The translations under genes were made by a program, and so were the position numbers. The notes below the pieces were generated by a model. That model was not told the DNA's origin. It did not search any database and saw only the letters and a program-made list of their open reading frames with translations. This document shows, in pieces, positions 34,879-45,600 of a stretch of 64,000 nucleotides of DNA (position 1 is its first letter; the number at the start of each line of letters is the position of its first letter). The stretch lies in contig VWZF01005531.1 of NCBI GenBank assembly GCA_013396755.1, positions 62,759 to 126,758 of the forward strand. Direction: 5' to 3'. This DNA comes from Sclerurus mexicanus (lineage: Eukaryota; Chordata; Aves; Passeriformes; Furnariidae).

Positions 34879-37800
34879 TTAGCTGAGCAGTGGCATCGGG
34901 ACTCACAAAAAGTGCCTGTGCCAAGGACCCACTACAGTTCAACCAGACCTCTTTTGCAGCAGCATGAATGTAGCTTGAACTTCACTTGATGCAGTCAGAC
35001 TGCCTCGTGTACCCACCTGGAGCAGCACAGGTGCCAGGCAAGCAGCAAGCTGCCTGTCTCTGCCCGTGCTAACAAACCAGCGTGCCATGGCTCAAATGTG
35101 AACGTCTGAAACTGCTCGGTGGTTTTGGCATGGAGTGTCGTGGGGATGATGGACCACCCAACCTCCTGCCCCCTTCAGCTGTGACCACCTCTGCCTGTTT
35201 GCTGCTGCTCCTCGGGGTGGGAATGGCAGCTCGTGCCTGGAGATTGGTCCTGTGCTGGAAACCACCCAGATATGCAGCCCCTCAGTGAGTGACTGAAAGC
35301 TCAAGGGAGGGAACTTTCCCACTGTGAAATACATGTTTTCTGAGAGTTTTACCTGTGATTTTAGGGGAGGTAAAATTCACCCCAAATATGTGAGCCGCCT
35401 AGAGCCTTAAATTTAGCCTCCAAATGCTGGTTAGTGAAGGGATGGGAGCCAACACAAATTATAATCCAGGCAGTATGGATTGGGGGCAACAAAACAGCCA
35501 GGGCAGATCCTGGTGTGCTCTCACCTTGGTGCATTGGATCACTTGTGCCCTGCAATGCAATTAGGCCAGAGCAGGAAGAAAAGGGGAGTGTTCAAGGTGT
35601 GATTGTGATCTTAGGACTGTCTGAAGGGACTGAGGTGGAAAATAACACCAGTTCACATCCATGGTAAATAATTCAGATAGTCCTGGGCAGATGGCTCCCC
35701 TGCCCGAGCTTCTTTTGGCAGTGAAGGCAATGACATATCAAAGTGGCTTCTGGAAATGAGCTGGAAACACCAGCATTGGTCAGCTATTGCTGCCTCAGAG
35801 AGCAGCTACTGTGTGGCTCTTGCTTTGCCTAGTTCTTGATTTTATAGAGCAAGCCCCCGTGCACATTTTTTGGCCTTCATTTTGTAAGGATCTGAAAACA
35901 CTAGTGGGACCGATATTTTCTTTTTAAGCTGTGGTTTAAACTTCTGTCTCACCCTTGCAGCCTTCCCACAACCTCAAAATAATCATGAAAGAAGGGGATG
36001 GGGAGAAGGACAATTTTCCTTTGTGGAAAGCCTTGAGCAGCCAGTTTGTGGTGAGCTGTCCTGCAGGAGCCTTCTTTGCATCACCAGAAGGTTTGGCCTC
36101 GGCTCCCACAGAGTGTCTTCTTACCCCTGTCAGCCATCCCACATCCCTCAGCACTGGGGAAGTGAAGGCTGCCCTACTTTCAGTTTTGAGGTCCCCTGTA
36201 AATTATTACGTGCCAACGCTCTCCTGTATTTACAAATAGCTAGAAATGACTGTTTGAAGCTGTTGAAAAAGGAGCCTTGTGGGTTTGAAGCTAAAGCATC
36301 TACTGCATTGCCCTGCACCCCTGTGTGTGCTAACTTGCACTGCATCTGCCTTTGGGAGTTCAAATTCTTTGAAGCTCAGTGTTATTTCTCCCAGGCTGTG
36401 GGTGTCCCTGTTGGTTTTCCCCAGCTTGTCCCTGTCTCTGCAGCTGCCTGACAGTGGGTCCAGCACGGGGAGAGGCAGGGGCATCCTGCACAAGGGAGAC
36501 TTCTCCTGACGCTCTGCCAGCCATCTGTGGAGCCTTCAAGCAGCTCCCCCAAAAGGAAAAGCGCTGGAGCTGGACCTGTGAGGCTTTGCATCATCTACAG
36601 AAGAATTTCAGAATACTTGTAAAATTCCCCCAGTCTCCTAGCTGGTACGTGTTGGGTTTTGCTGTTCACATGAACCTTGTTGCCTTTTAATTTATTAAGA
36701 TGCTCAAATGTGCTGTGAAAAATGAGTCTTGATTCCTCCCCCAGCCAGTTCTTCTGACTGGCTTTAAGAGTAAGGGACCCTTGGAAGTCTCATTGTGCTG
36801 GTAATGAGTAACTCTCATGCAAATAGGTATTCAAGTGAATTCCCTGAAGGCTGCTTTCAGGAACCAGAGCTTAAGAGATCTTTTCATTCAGATCATGCTG
36901 TTAAATTTCTGTTGCTTAGAATACAGAAATTCATTTAAATAGGGAATTTTGCATAAGAGCCGGAGGAAAGCCCCAGCTGTAGAAGCAACAGACATTTTTA
37001 TGTAATTTAAAGTGTAAGAAACACCTGTGATCAAAGCGATTTAGCAAAGTGCCCTGATGTTAAAACACAGGGAACAGCAGTTTCAAACACCCTGGTGAGG
37101 AGCGTTTGAGGAGATCTGTGGCTCTTCAGTTTCTGAGTTTGGTTTGGGAGCTTTTAAATTGTTTTCCCAGTCTTTTGGGGTTTAAATGATTTTATATTTT
37201 TATAGGTCTTTTTACTGCAAAGTGAATAGCTGCTTAGTCTGGAAATGGTGGAGTTTCATCAACATCAGGTGTGCTGTGGCAGCCTTGAAAGGGGCAAACT
37301 GGGCTTCTGAGAGCTGGATTGGCTCTGGCTGGCCATTCAAAAGAAAGGATTATTTTTGGCTGCTGAGGAACAAAAGTCCTATATCAGCCTTGACTGCTTG
37401 CTATGTGCTTGCCTTTGGGGTGGTGTGTGCGTTGTGTCTCTGTGTGGCACATGCTGCCAGCGAGACCCCTCCCTTTCACACCTCTGTGCCCATGCCAAGT
37501 GCTTGTAGGTGCATTTTAAACAACTTTCTGTGCGTGAATGTAAGGACAAGTTGACCCAGGTGTCATCCCTGGGAAAGCATCTCTGGAGTCAGTACCTGCG
37601 GGCAGGGAAGGGCTACAGCCAGATACACATTCCTCTTCCCCCATCCTCTGAGTGCCTGCATCACTGGGAGAGGCTGGGAAGGGGTTTGCATCTCTCACCG
37701 TGCAGCATTCATGCATTCATTTCTCTTTCTGAGTCCTGTCACTCGCTGGCTGCAGTGGCACTGGGAGTGTTACCAGAGCTCACTGGGCAGACTGTTCCTG

Positions 37801-38914
37801 CTGTGAGCCCAGACACAGCCTGGAGCTGCTCACCCGCCCTTTTCATATGGAGAAGCGAAGCTTTCCTGAGCAATAAAAACCCTTACCCAGTTTCTTCCAG
37901 GTCAGCCAGAAGCTCATGTGGGAATATGCATCCACAGCCCACTAAAGATGAGAGATGGGAAAAAAGTGTCCCCGCATGGAAACACAGGGCGTGGAGCCCT
38001 GTGAAGGCAGGAATGCCCTGGCAGAAGAGGGATGACTGGGCTGCAGTTCCCAGCCCTGCTGGCACCAGCCCTGTCCCCTCGCAGCAGGTCTGCAGCACAT
38101 GGCTGGGCTGGGATCCAGGCACACACACTCGGCCTGGGGCTTTCTGTGTCCTTAAAGCACGTCCAGAGCCTGGCTAATGATACTGAACGGTACTAATTAT
38201 TTAATGTCTCCTTCAAAGCTCAGCTCCAGGAGAGAGTGTTTTAGGATTTGTGCTGGCGTAACTAACCTTAGCCTCCTGTGAACACAGCCCTCTTTTCTTC
38301 TGTGCTGTTAAGTATTTATAAAGAATGAAGACCAGTAGCAGAACGAAGCCACTGGCCTGTTGTGATTTCAGTGATTAAAGACAGTACCTTAAGCAACACC
38401 CGGAGTCAAGTCTTTCCTAAAGTTAGGATGATTGTCATCACAGGGAGGGAGTTACACTGTGAAATGATGGTTTGCCAACCTCTGCCTTCCTCCTGTCCCC
38501 CCACATCAGCGGCTGCAGAAGGGACTGGCGAGGGGGGAACCTCATCACTGGATGAGGATTTCCAGTCCTTTGCAGGCAGCTGGAATTTGCTGCAGCCCCA
38601 TCGGAGATCCCGGCCTGAGGACCTGGGGAGGGATGTGCTGCATGTGGGAGCAGGCTCTGGTCCCAGCGTGGGTGGGGATGGATTTTTTTGGTAGGGTTTT
38701 GGATAGCATTCCCATGGCCCTGGGAGGCAGGCAGGCACATGGTGCCCCCTCTGCTGCCAGCAGCCTGAAGGGTGGATGTCCCTGGATGCTCTTGGACCAG
38801 CAGCACCACAGCAGCATGGGGCTACAGCTAATACAAAGCAAATAAGTGGGAATAACTAATTAGAGTTCGGGGCTCCCCCTCCTTAAGGCAAGAAGCTGCC
38901 CAGACCCGGGTATG

Positions 38915-38931
38915 ATACCCGGAGGGCTGCA
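38915..38931. repeat. short perfect inverted repeat
   Basis: CCGGGTA and TACCCGG flank a TGA spacer, a 7-bp stem directly upstream of the CR1-like fragment. It may be chance. Confidence 0.4.
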
Positions 38932-38939
38932 TCCAGGCT

Positions 38940-39035
38940 CGCTGGGTGCCACCCCTCCCTGGTTACTCTCTCTCTGAAGGACTTTCTAACATCCACCCTG
39001 AATTTCCCCTGGCACAGCTTAAGCCGTGCCCCCAT
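38940..39035 (-). mobile_element. possible CR1 LINE fragment
   Basis: The stretch around ACTTTCTAACATCCACCC and TTTCCCCTGGCACAGCTTAAG resembles the antisense strand of the 3' part of avian CR1 elements, where CTTTCTAA-(C/T)ATCCA is followed by CCCCTGG-CA-CTT. The copy is short and diverged, with no coding part. The assignment is from memory of the family consensus. Confidence 0.45.
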
Positions 39036-39388
39036 GGGATGCAGGTGCATGGGAAAGGTAAGAAGAAGTATAAAAGAGAAGCCTTCTGTTAATAAAATGG
39101 TTCTTACACGTACACATGTCACACTCTGTTAGCCAAGCACTTCTGTCCACGAGTCTTGGACCATCCTCTGATAGGTAGTTCTCATCTCTCCTCATGTGGT
39201 AAGAGTCAAAACACTTGTTTCTCTTCCCTCTTCTGCTTTTCCCATGCCTCTGTAAGGCCACAGACTTGTTTTTCTCCACTTTCCCATGCTCACAGCAGCA
39301 TCCTTCCCAGGCCAAGGGTGTCTTCAGCCCAGAAGTCTTCCACAGGGGAGAAAATAAAAAAAAAGGAAAAAAAAAAACCCAACCAAAC

Positions 39389-39410
39389 AAAAAGCGAGCA
39401 GCCGAGCCAG
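39389..39410 (-). repeat. 22-nt duplicate of tRNA 3' end and terminator
   Basis: These 22 bases (AAAAAGCGAGCAGCCGAGCCAG) recur exactly at 39427-39448, 38 bp apart. The second copy covers the last 8 nt of the tRNA-Arg acceptor strand, its short trailer and the T5 terminator. The first copy therefore looks like a partial tandem duplication of the tRNA tail, carrying a backup Pol III stop. Confidence 0.85.
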
Positions 39411-39426
39411 GAGAAGGAACAAAACC

Positions 39427-39431
39427 AAAAA
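39427..39431 (-). terminator. RNA polymerase III terminator (T5) of tRNA-Arg
   Basis: On the minus strand a run of five T begins 9 nt after the last tRNA base, the expected Pol III stop. A second T5 follows at 39389-39393, with longer T runs beyond it. Confidence 0.75.
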
Positions 39432-39440
39432 GCGAGCAGC

Positions 39441-39513
39441 CGAGCCAGCCAGGAGTCGAACCTAGAATCTTCTGATCCGTAGTCAGACGCGTTATCCATT
39501 GCGCCACTGGCCC
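39441..39513 (-). tRNA. tRNA-Arg (anticodon ACG)
   Basis: 73 nt on the minus strand, starting GGGCCAGTGGCGCAATGGAT and ending CTGGCTGGCTCG, with no CCA encoded and no intron. The acceptor stem GGGCCAG/CTGGCTC pairs apart from one wobble. The A box is TGGCGCAATGG, the anticodon loop is CTACGGA with anticodon ACG, and the B box GGTTCGACTCC is intact. ACG is modified to ICG and reads CGU/CGC/CGA arginine codons. The sequence matches my memory of vertebrate tRNA-Arg-ACG. It lies antisense to, and about 140 bp upstream of, the SACM1L start codon, at the edge of the same CpG-rich region. Confidence 0.95.
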
Positions 39514-39651
39514 TGCTCTGAGAGCTCCCGCTGCCCCCGCGCTCTTCAGCGGCGCCGCCCCCGCCGAGGTTTGTCCCGCGCCGGGCGCCGTCGCGGCCGC
39601 GTCACTGCGGGCCGGTGTGGCGGGCGGGGCCGGCACAGCCCGAGGGCGCGG
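39514..39651 (+). promoter_or_regulatory. SACM1L: CpG-rich SACM1L promoter and 5' UTR region
   Basis: Very GC- and CpG-rich DNA with a GGGCGGGGC GC box at 39622-39630 and no TATA box, ending at an ATG in GCGGATGGCGGCGGC. This is a typical housekeeping CpG-island promoter. It is shared at close range with the divergent tRNA-Arg gene. The transcription start cannot be fixed from sequence. Confidence 0.65.
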
Positions 39652-39662
39652 ATGGCGGCGGC
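39652..39662 (+). CDS. SACM1L: SACM1L exon 1, first 11 coding bases
   Basis: ATG GCG GCG GC, then Ns. MAA(A) fits the start of SAC1 (human begins MATAAYEQLK). The remaining 21 coding bases and the donor site are hidden in the gap. The frame requirement of exon 2 (entry after two bases of a Leu codon) agrees with a 32-base coding exon 1. Confidence 0.7.
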
Positions 39663-42600
39663 NNNNNNNNNNNNNNNNNNNNNNNNNNNNNNNNNNNNNN
39701 NNNNNNNNNNNNNNNNNNNNNNNNNNNNNNNNNNNNNNNNNNNNNNNNNNNNNNNNNNNNNNNNNNNNNNNNNNNNNNNNNNNNNNNNNNNNNNNNNNNN
39801 NNNNNNNNNNNNNNNNNNNNNNNNNNNNNNNNNNNNNNNNNNNNNNNNNNNNNNNNNNNNNNNNNNNNNNNNNNNNNNNNNNNNNNNNNNNNNNNNNNNN
39901 NNNNNNNNNNNNNNNNNNNNNNNNNNNNNNNNNNNNNNNNNNNNNNNNNNNNNNNNNNNNNNNNNNNNNNNNNNNNNNNNNNNNNNNNNNNNNNNNNNNN
40001 NNNNNNNNNNNNNNNNNNNNNNNNNNNNNNNNNNNNNNNNNNNNNNNNNNNNNNNNNNNNNNNNNNNNNNNNNNNNNNNNNNNNNNNNNNNNNNNNNNNN
40101 NNNNNNNNNNNNNNNNNNNNNNNNNNNNNNNNNNNNNNNNNNNNNNNNNNNNNNNNNNNNNNNNNNNNNNNNNNNNNNNNNNNNNNNNNNNNNNNNNNNN
40201 NNNNNNNNNNNNNNNNNNNNNNNNNNNNNNNNNNNNNNNNNNNNNNNNNNNNNNNNNNNNNNNNNNNNNNNNNNNNNNNNNNNNNNNNNNNNNTGTGTGT
40301 GTGTGTGAGACTGTGTGTGTGTGAGACTGTGTGTGTGTGTGACTGTGTGTGTGTGACTGTGTGTGTGTGTGTGTGTGAGACTGTGTGTGTGAGACTCTGT
40401 GTGTGTGTGTATGTCTGTGACTCTGTGTGTGTGTCTGCATGTCTATCTGCGTGTGTGTGCAGTGCTCCTTGCCAGCACAAGGTTCCCCCAGCCTGCCTGC
40501 CCATCACTCTCCCATGGGCACAGCTGCTTTTTTTTCCCCTTTTTTGTGGTTTGATGGTTTTGACGCCAGGTAGTGAGTTTGAACTGTGATGACTTTGAGC
40601 TTTCAGGACTCCTCGTGTGCTAGTGCCTGCTGTGACTTTTCCAAATAGTCATAACCTCCCAATGCCATTTTTTTTATTCAAACAAATATTTTCCTAGGGG
40701 GGATGTAACCCTTTGGTCGTGTGTGCGCCAGGTGTTTGTTTGCTGCCTTTAGTACAGTGGAAGTTGTGTAAGCTAAAGCAGTACAAAGTTAACACTGCAA
40801 GAGGCATCTCCATTATAAACCCTCACACGGGCCAGTTCAAATTCCCCAGGAAATGACTCTGAGCAGGAGACTCTTCAGGACTGTCTGAAGCTGAAAGTGA
40901 ACTGTCTTTCTGTGTCCTGAAGGCGTTCCCAGGCTTTTGACCTCTAAATAGTAACTTGAGACTTCATAACTGAGTTACTGATGCCATTTTCAGGCAGCGG
41001 TATCTGAAAGTGATTATTAAGCCTGATTTAACTGTGCTTTGTGCTCTGATAAATTTAATGTGACAGTCATCTTTTGAATTCAGAGCAAACAGATCTTTTG
41101 GAGGTCTGTATAAACAGTCTGTCATGATGCTGTTATGTGTTTCAAAGTCACTGGGCTTCTCATTTTGATTAGGTAGTTGTGTGAGGGTACTGGAGATAAC
41201 TGAGTATTGCTGAAGAGTCAGACCATCAGTGTTGGCTGAAAGACTTGTTTATTTGGCAGGAAGCTTTTCTTTCTCTTGTGGCCTAAACAGTATCTGTCTT
41301 TCTTTAAGCTGGTCTTGTGATCTTTTTGCCTTCAGAGGAGAAAAGGTGAGTTGTGCGAGTAGCAGTTGTGTGGCTTGTAGTACAAAGTTGTTACTACTGA
41401 GAATTTTTTCGAGTCAAAGCACTTCTCTGGATGCAGGCTAGTAAAGAATTCTCTCATTCAAAGTTCAGTCTTAGCTAAAAGTAAGCTTTGATCTTTTTAG
41501 AAGGTTGTCTCAAGTCTAGTTTAACATGAGTTTTTTCATAAACAGAATTGTTTTGTGTTCTGAAACATGAGCTTTTTTTTTATTATTTTTATTACATCAA
41601 GTTGTGGTAATGGCTGCAGGCTTTCTACCAAGCATTTGAAGGTACAGGGCCACAGCTTGGGTGATCAGTCAAACTTACCAGGTTGACAAGGTCAAAAGAG
41701 AACGTTCTGCTGAGAAATCCTGGCTTGACTTCAGTTTGGGCATTTAATGGTAGAAGTGTTTGGTTTAGCTTTTTTAACTGACTGCTCATTCTGACTGTGA
41801 AAAGGTCAGATTGTGGAACTGTACCTCTTCTGGGTAATCTGGTGGCCCTGTATGGATCTTCACTGACTGTAGTGCTCTGCAGGGTCCCATCCTGTACGTC
41901 CAGCTGCAGGTTCTAGCTCTGAACACAAACCTCTTGTGTTTTTCACGTTATCAAAAGTCATGGTTCAAGCCCTTTGTACTTTGACCGGTGTTATCAGTCA
42001 AGTTCAGGTGATACCAGTGAAAATGCTGATGCCTCAGATCTGTATTGCTGTTGGAACTAATTGAGTGACACCAATAGTTACTGGGGAAAACTGTGAACAT
42101 GAAAACTGCTGTCCATAGCTGCCATCTGTGTCACTGCTATACTGACTTAACTTCCTCTTGTAGCCTCGGGAATAAATTGTAAAATTTAAGCAGCTGTTGC
42201 AGGTACTGCATCCACTACTGGTGGATGGTAGTGCAGCTACCAGTCCAGTTAATATATAAAAACTGATTGTTAAAGCTGTTTGCAGAATAGAGAAGATTCT
42301 GGCTGTTGTTTTGGCTCAGTTAAAAACTCTGTTTTTTTTTAACGTTGTGCTTGGATGAAGACTTATCTTGCTGATAGCCTTCTTAGTATCTTGTGGGTCC
42401 ATGTGTTTCAAATTTAACTCCTCCTGCCCACTGTTCTGTTGCTTTACATGTTTGTGAAAGTACTTGTCACTCTAGTAGTACTGCTCTTCAACACGGTGTC
42501 TTCTGCTTGTCTGTGTTTGGGGAGAGGCCTTAAAGTGCATCTTGGTTTTGGCTTCTTTTTTTTTGGCTTGTTTTCTAAACCCAGTTTTCAGAGCTTGGAT

Positions 42601-45600
42601 AATACTTCCAGAAAGAACAGCTACACATCTCTGTTTTCTGTTCAATCTAAGAGGCTGTCAGGGTGAAGCTCAGGGATGGTGGTTGAGCAGGAAGTCAATT
42701 TAAGCAGTAAATTAATTTTAAGTGAAACTTCACTGGAAATAGATATTATGTAGCTATGCCTTTAATACATGTTTGGTTTTTTTTAATGGTATTTCCACTA
42801 GTGTTTTCTAAATCCTGTGTTTCTTCTCCCTGCTCTATGGGAGATGTTCCAGTTCCTTGAGCTGTTTCTGCTTGAGGAGAGTAATATTTATGGGAGACGT
42901 ATAATTAGCACACCTGCTCACCTAGAAAATCTGGAATCTCTGGAGTGCTGAAACCACCAGCATGTTAGCACGGTTACTTAACATGCTGCTGGAACTCTAT
43001 GCATAAAGTGCCACCTTTCCTGTGTCTCACTGCAGACCAGTTTGCTGCACTCAAGACACCAAGGGCATTCCTGCACAGTGCAGGGTGTGCTTTTGTCTTG
43101 CTTTATGACTGTATTTAGGGCTGACATCAAAGAGTTTTTCCTGCATTGGAGCATTGTTAAGTATTTATGGTGAAATAATCAATGGTTGAAGTAAGGGTCT
43201 GGCTGTTGAGTCCTAGGCTTAAGTGATATTGAGTGAAATAATCTCTTTAGTGGCCATTAGAGCATGATGGGTCCTCTTTCATGCTGTATCTGGACACAGG
43301 AATATTCGTGTCTGTAACATCAGCCCAGTTAAAATGTGGGATACTGCTGTGCATCATCTTCATGCTATACAATGCTGCTTTATAGTATAACTAATGAAAC
43401 TTCACAGCAAATATCCAAACAAAAAAAAATCTCACCTAAATGTAAATGAGTCTGACTTTACACTTGGTGTAAGCAAGCAGTGGTTTGTCCTTTTTTTTTC
43501 TTGTTTTCTTTTATGTTTCTGTTGTGTTGGGAGTCAGTACTTTTTTCCCCTCAACTCTGAATTGCAGGAATGAAATCTGCTGAGTGAATTGCTTTATCTT
43601 TTGGCAGCAATCCACACGGTTTCAGTTGGAGAAGATTATCAAATGAAATCCAAATCACCCTCTGTAATATTTGAAACATGAATTTGATGGTTGCACTTCT
43701 TCAATACCTCTCATTTTCTTGAGTATTGTGAGTTATACTATCAATGTAAAATATTTGCATTTATCCCTCCCTTTGTTCTTTGAGAAATAGTTCATTATAG
43801 CAGTGATCAATTTTCCTTTATTTAAAAAAAAGGGAAATAAAGCAACTCAAATATTGTGAAGATTTTTTATGCTGTTAAGCTTTAATGGAAGCAAGATACT
43901 GCAGATAGGAGTTCCTGATGTTTTGTATGATTCTAGGCATCAGAGACAACGTAGCCAAGGAGAAGGCAAGCTCCAGTGTCAAATATGAAGGTTATACAAA
44001 AGCAGAATGTGGCCTGGCGTGTGAAAACCAGTTCTAAAAGTAACTGCAGGCACTATGGGCTTGTATAAAATACAGTTTACCTTATTTTTCATATAGCACT
44101 AACATTGGGATTTTGATCTGTTCCTTGTTTCATTAAAAGAATGGAATTATTCTGTCTGCAGATTCCTAGTCATTGTGAATGATCCTTTCTTCAGCATGTA
44201 ATATTTCCTTGTCAGATAAGTAAAATGAGTATATGTGCTGTCTAAGCTTGTCATAGGCATTCAGACTTGGTAGTGAGTAGGGTTTGTGGACAAACTCATT
44301 CTTGCATACAATGTTCATCAGCTTCCTTTCTGAAAAAAGTGAGAAGCAGTCATCTTGACTATAGCAATCTTACCGTAGAAAAGGGCACCTAAGCAAGAAT
44401 GGGACTACTAGAGTAGTTCTGGTAATTAATAAGGCTGTAAATCAGCTTTTGGGCTGAAGCCACTTCGAGTCTTGGCCTCTTCCTCAACTGTATTTTAGGA
44501 AACTTTGAACTTACACAAATGAAGCAAGGACTATGAATCATCTTTGTGCTGAAAACTGTGAAGATCACCGATTCTCCCACTTCTTCTGAAGCAAGGATTT
44601 AACATTTTACAGGGCATTACGCTTTCCAGTCTGTGTTGTGCAGTTGTATTTAAGGCAGTTTTTAAAGGTGACTCCAAGAGAGTATTTGTAAGACCCCCTG
44701 ATACCAAGACCTTGCCATGCAAGTCCGATACAGATTTTTCTGATTGAAATTAGGATTGTAATTCAGCTTTCTGAAGGATTAGAACTACAAGATATGAAGA
44801 AGCACAAAATCCGTTTAGGGAGAATGAGCCTAAAAATATCTATGCTGTTACTAGAACAAGAGTTTTAAAAGTCTGACCCTGTGTTTTGTCAAGCCTTAAA
44901 CTAAGAAAAATCACTATAAAAGCTAAGAACACTAGTTTTTTTTGCATTTTCTGTGGAGAGCTACAAGCCGTTTCTGCAAACCTCTCCTATCAATGTGCAG
45001 TACAACATGTCTGACTTCATGCAAATATCTCAAGAGATGTATTTTTAAGGAGTCCTTCTGAAAACAATGTTTAATTTTATGGCTAACGTTTTACTGCATT
45101 TGGGTTTTGGGCTGGATTTGTCCTGGGAAGGAAGAGAGAGAGAGGGATGAAGCCTGAACAGGATGCCAGTGTGTGATTTGGGTGATGGGGAGGATACACA
45201 CTGGGCCACGTGTGTCACGTGGACCTGGCTGTCAAATCTGGGAAATGGTAGTGTTGAGACACCCGCTTCAATAAATTAGTGTGCCGCTGTTTTTGTGTGT
45301 GGTTTTTGGTAACTTTTCTGTTTGTGCTATTTCCAGTGGGTTCTTACAATAGTAATGTGAAACAGGTATGTTCATCACTCCAGGCATTATATTTATGTTT
45401 ACTAGACTTGCATTAGGGATGTGGTACTTCAGGTTCTGGTGTGTTAGGAAGTCTTTGGTTTAAAAACTTTTGATTTTGAGCTTTGGTTTTCGCTTATCAG
45501 ACATACTTTGAGCTTACAGGAATTAGTGTGGACTCACTTTCATGCCTTTACCTTCTGGTAATAAAGAATTAAGATTATTAAACAAGCCATGAATTTTGCA

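Larger units (their letters stand above)
33356..39440 (+). other. LIMD1 3' UTR and intergenic spacer to SACM1L
   Basis: The 3' UTR starts at 33356. Candidate AATAAA signals lie at 34873-34878 and 37872-37877; I cannot tell which is used. The 222-codon frame at 37509-38177 has no recognisable domain and is probably fortuitous. A possible minus-strand CR1 fragment lies at about 38940-39035. The spacer ends in an A-rich stretch beside the tRNA gene. Confidence 0.65.

Noticed and set aside
37509..38177. 222-codon open frame on the + strand between LIMD1 and SACM1L
   Set aside because: No recognisable domain, low-complexity Ser/Pro/Trp composition, and GC-richer DNA where long open frames arise by chance. 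It lies in probable 3' UTR or spacer.
39019..40589. Very long open frames across the N gap with Thr-His or Val-Cys repeats
   Set aside because: They exist only because Ns carry no stop codons and because the TG microsatellite translates into dipeptide repeats.
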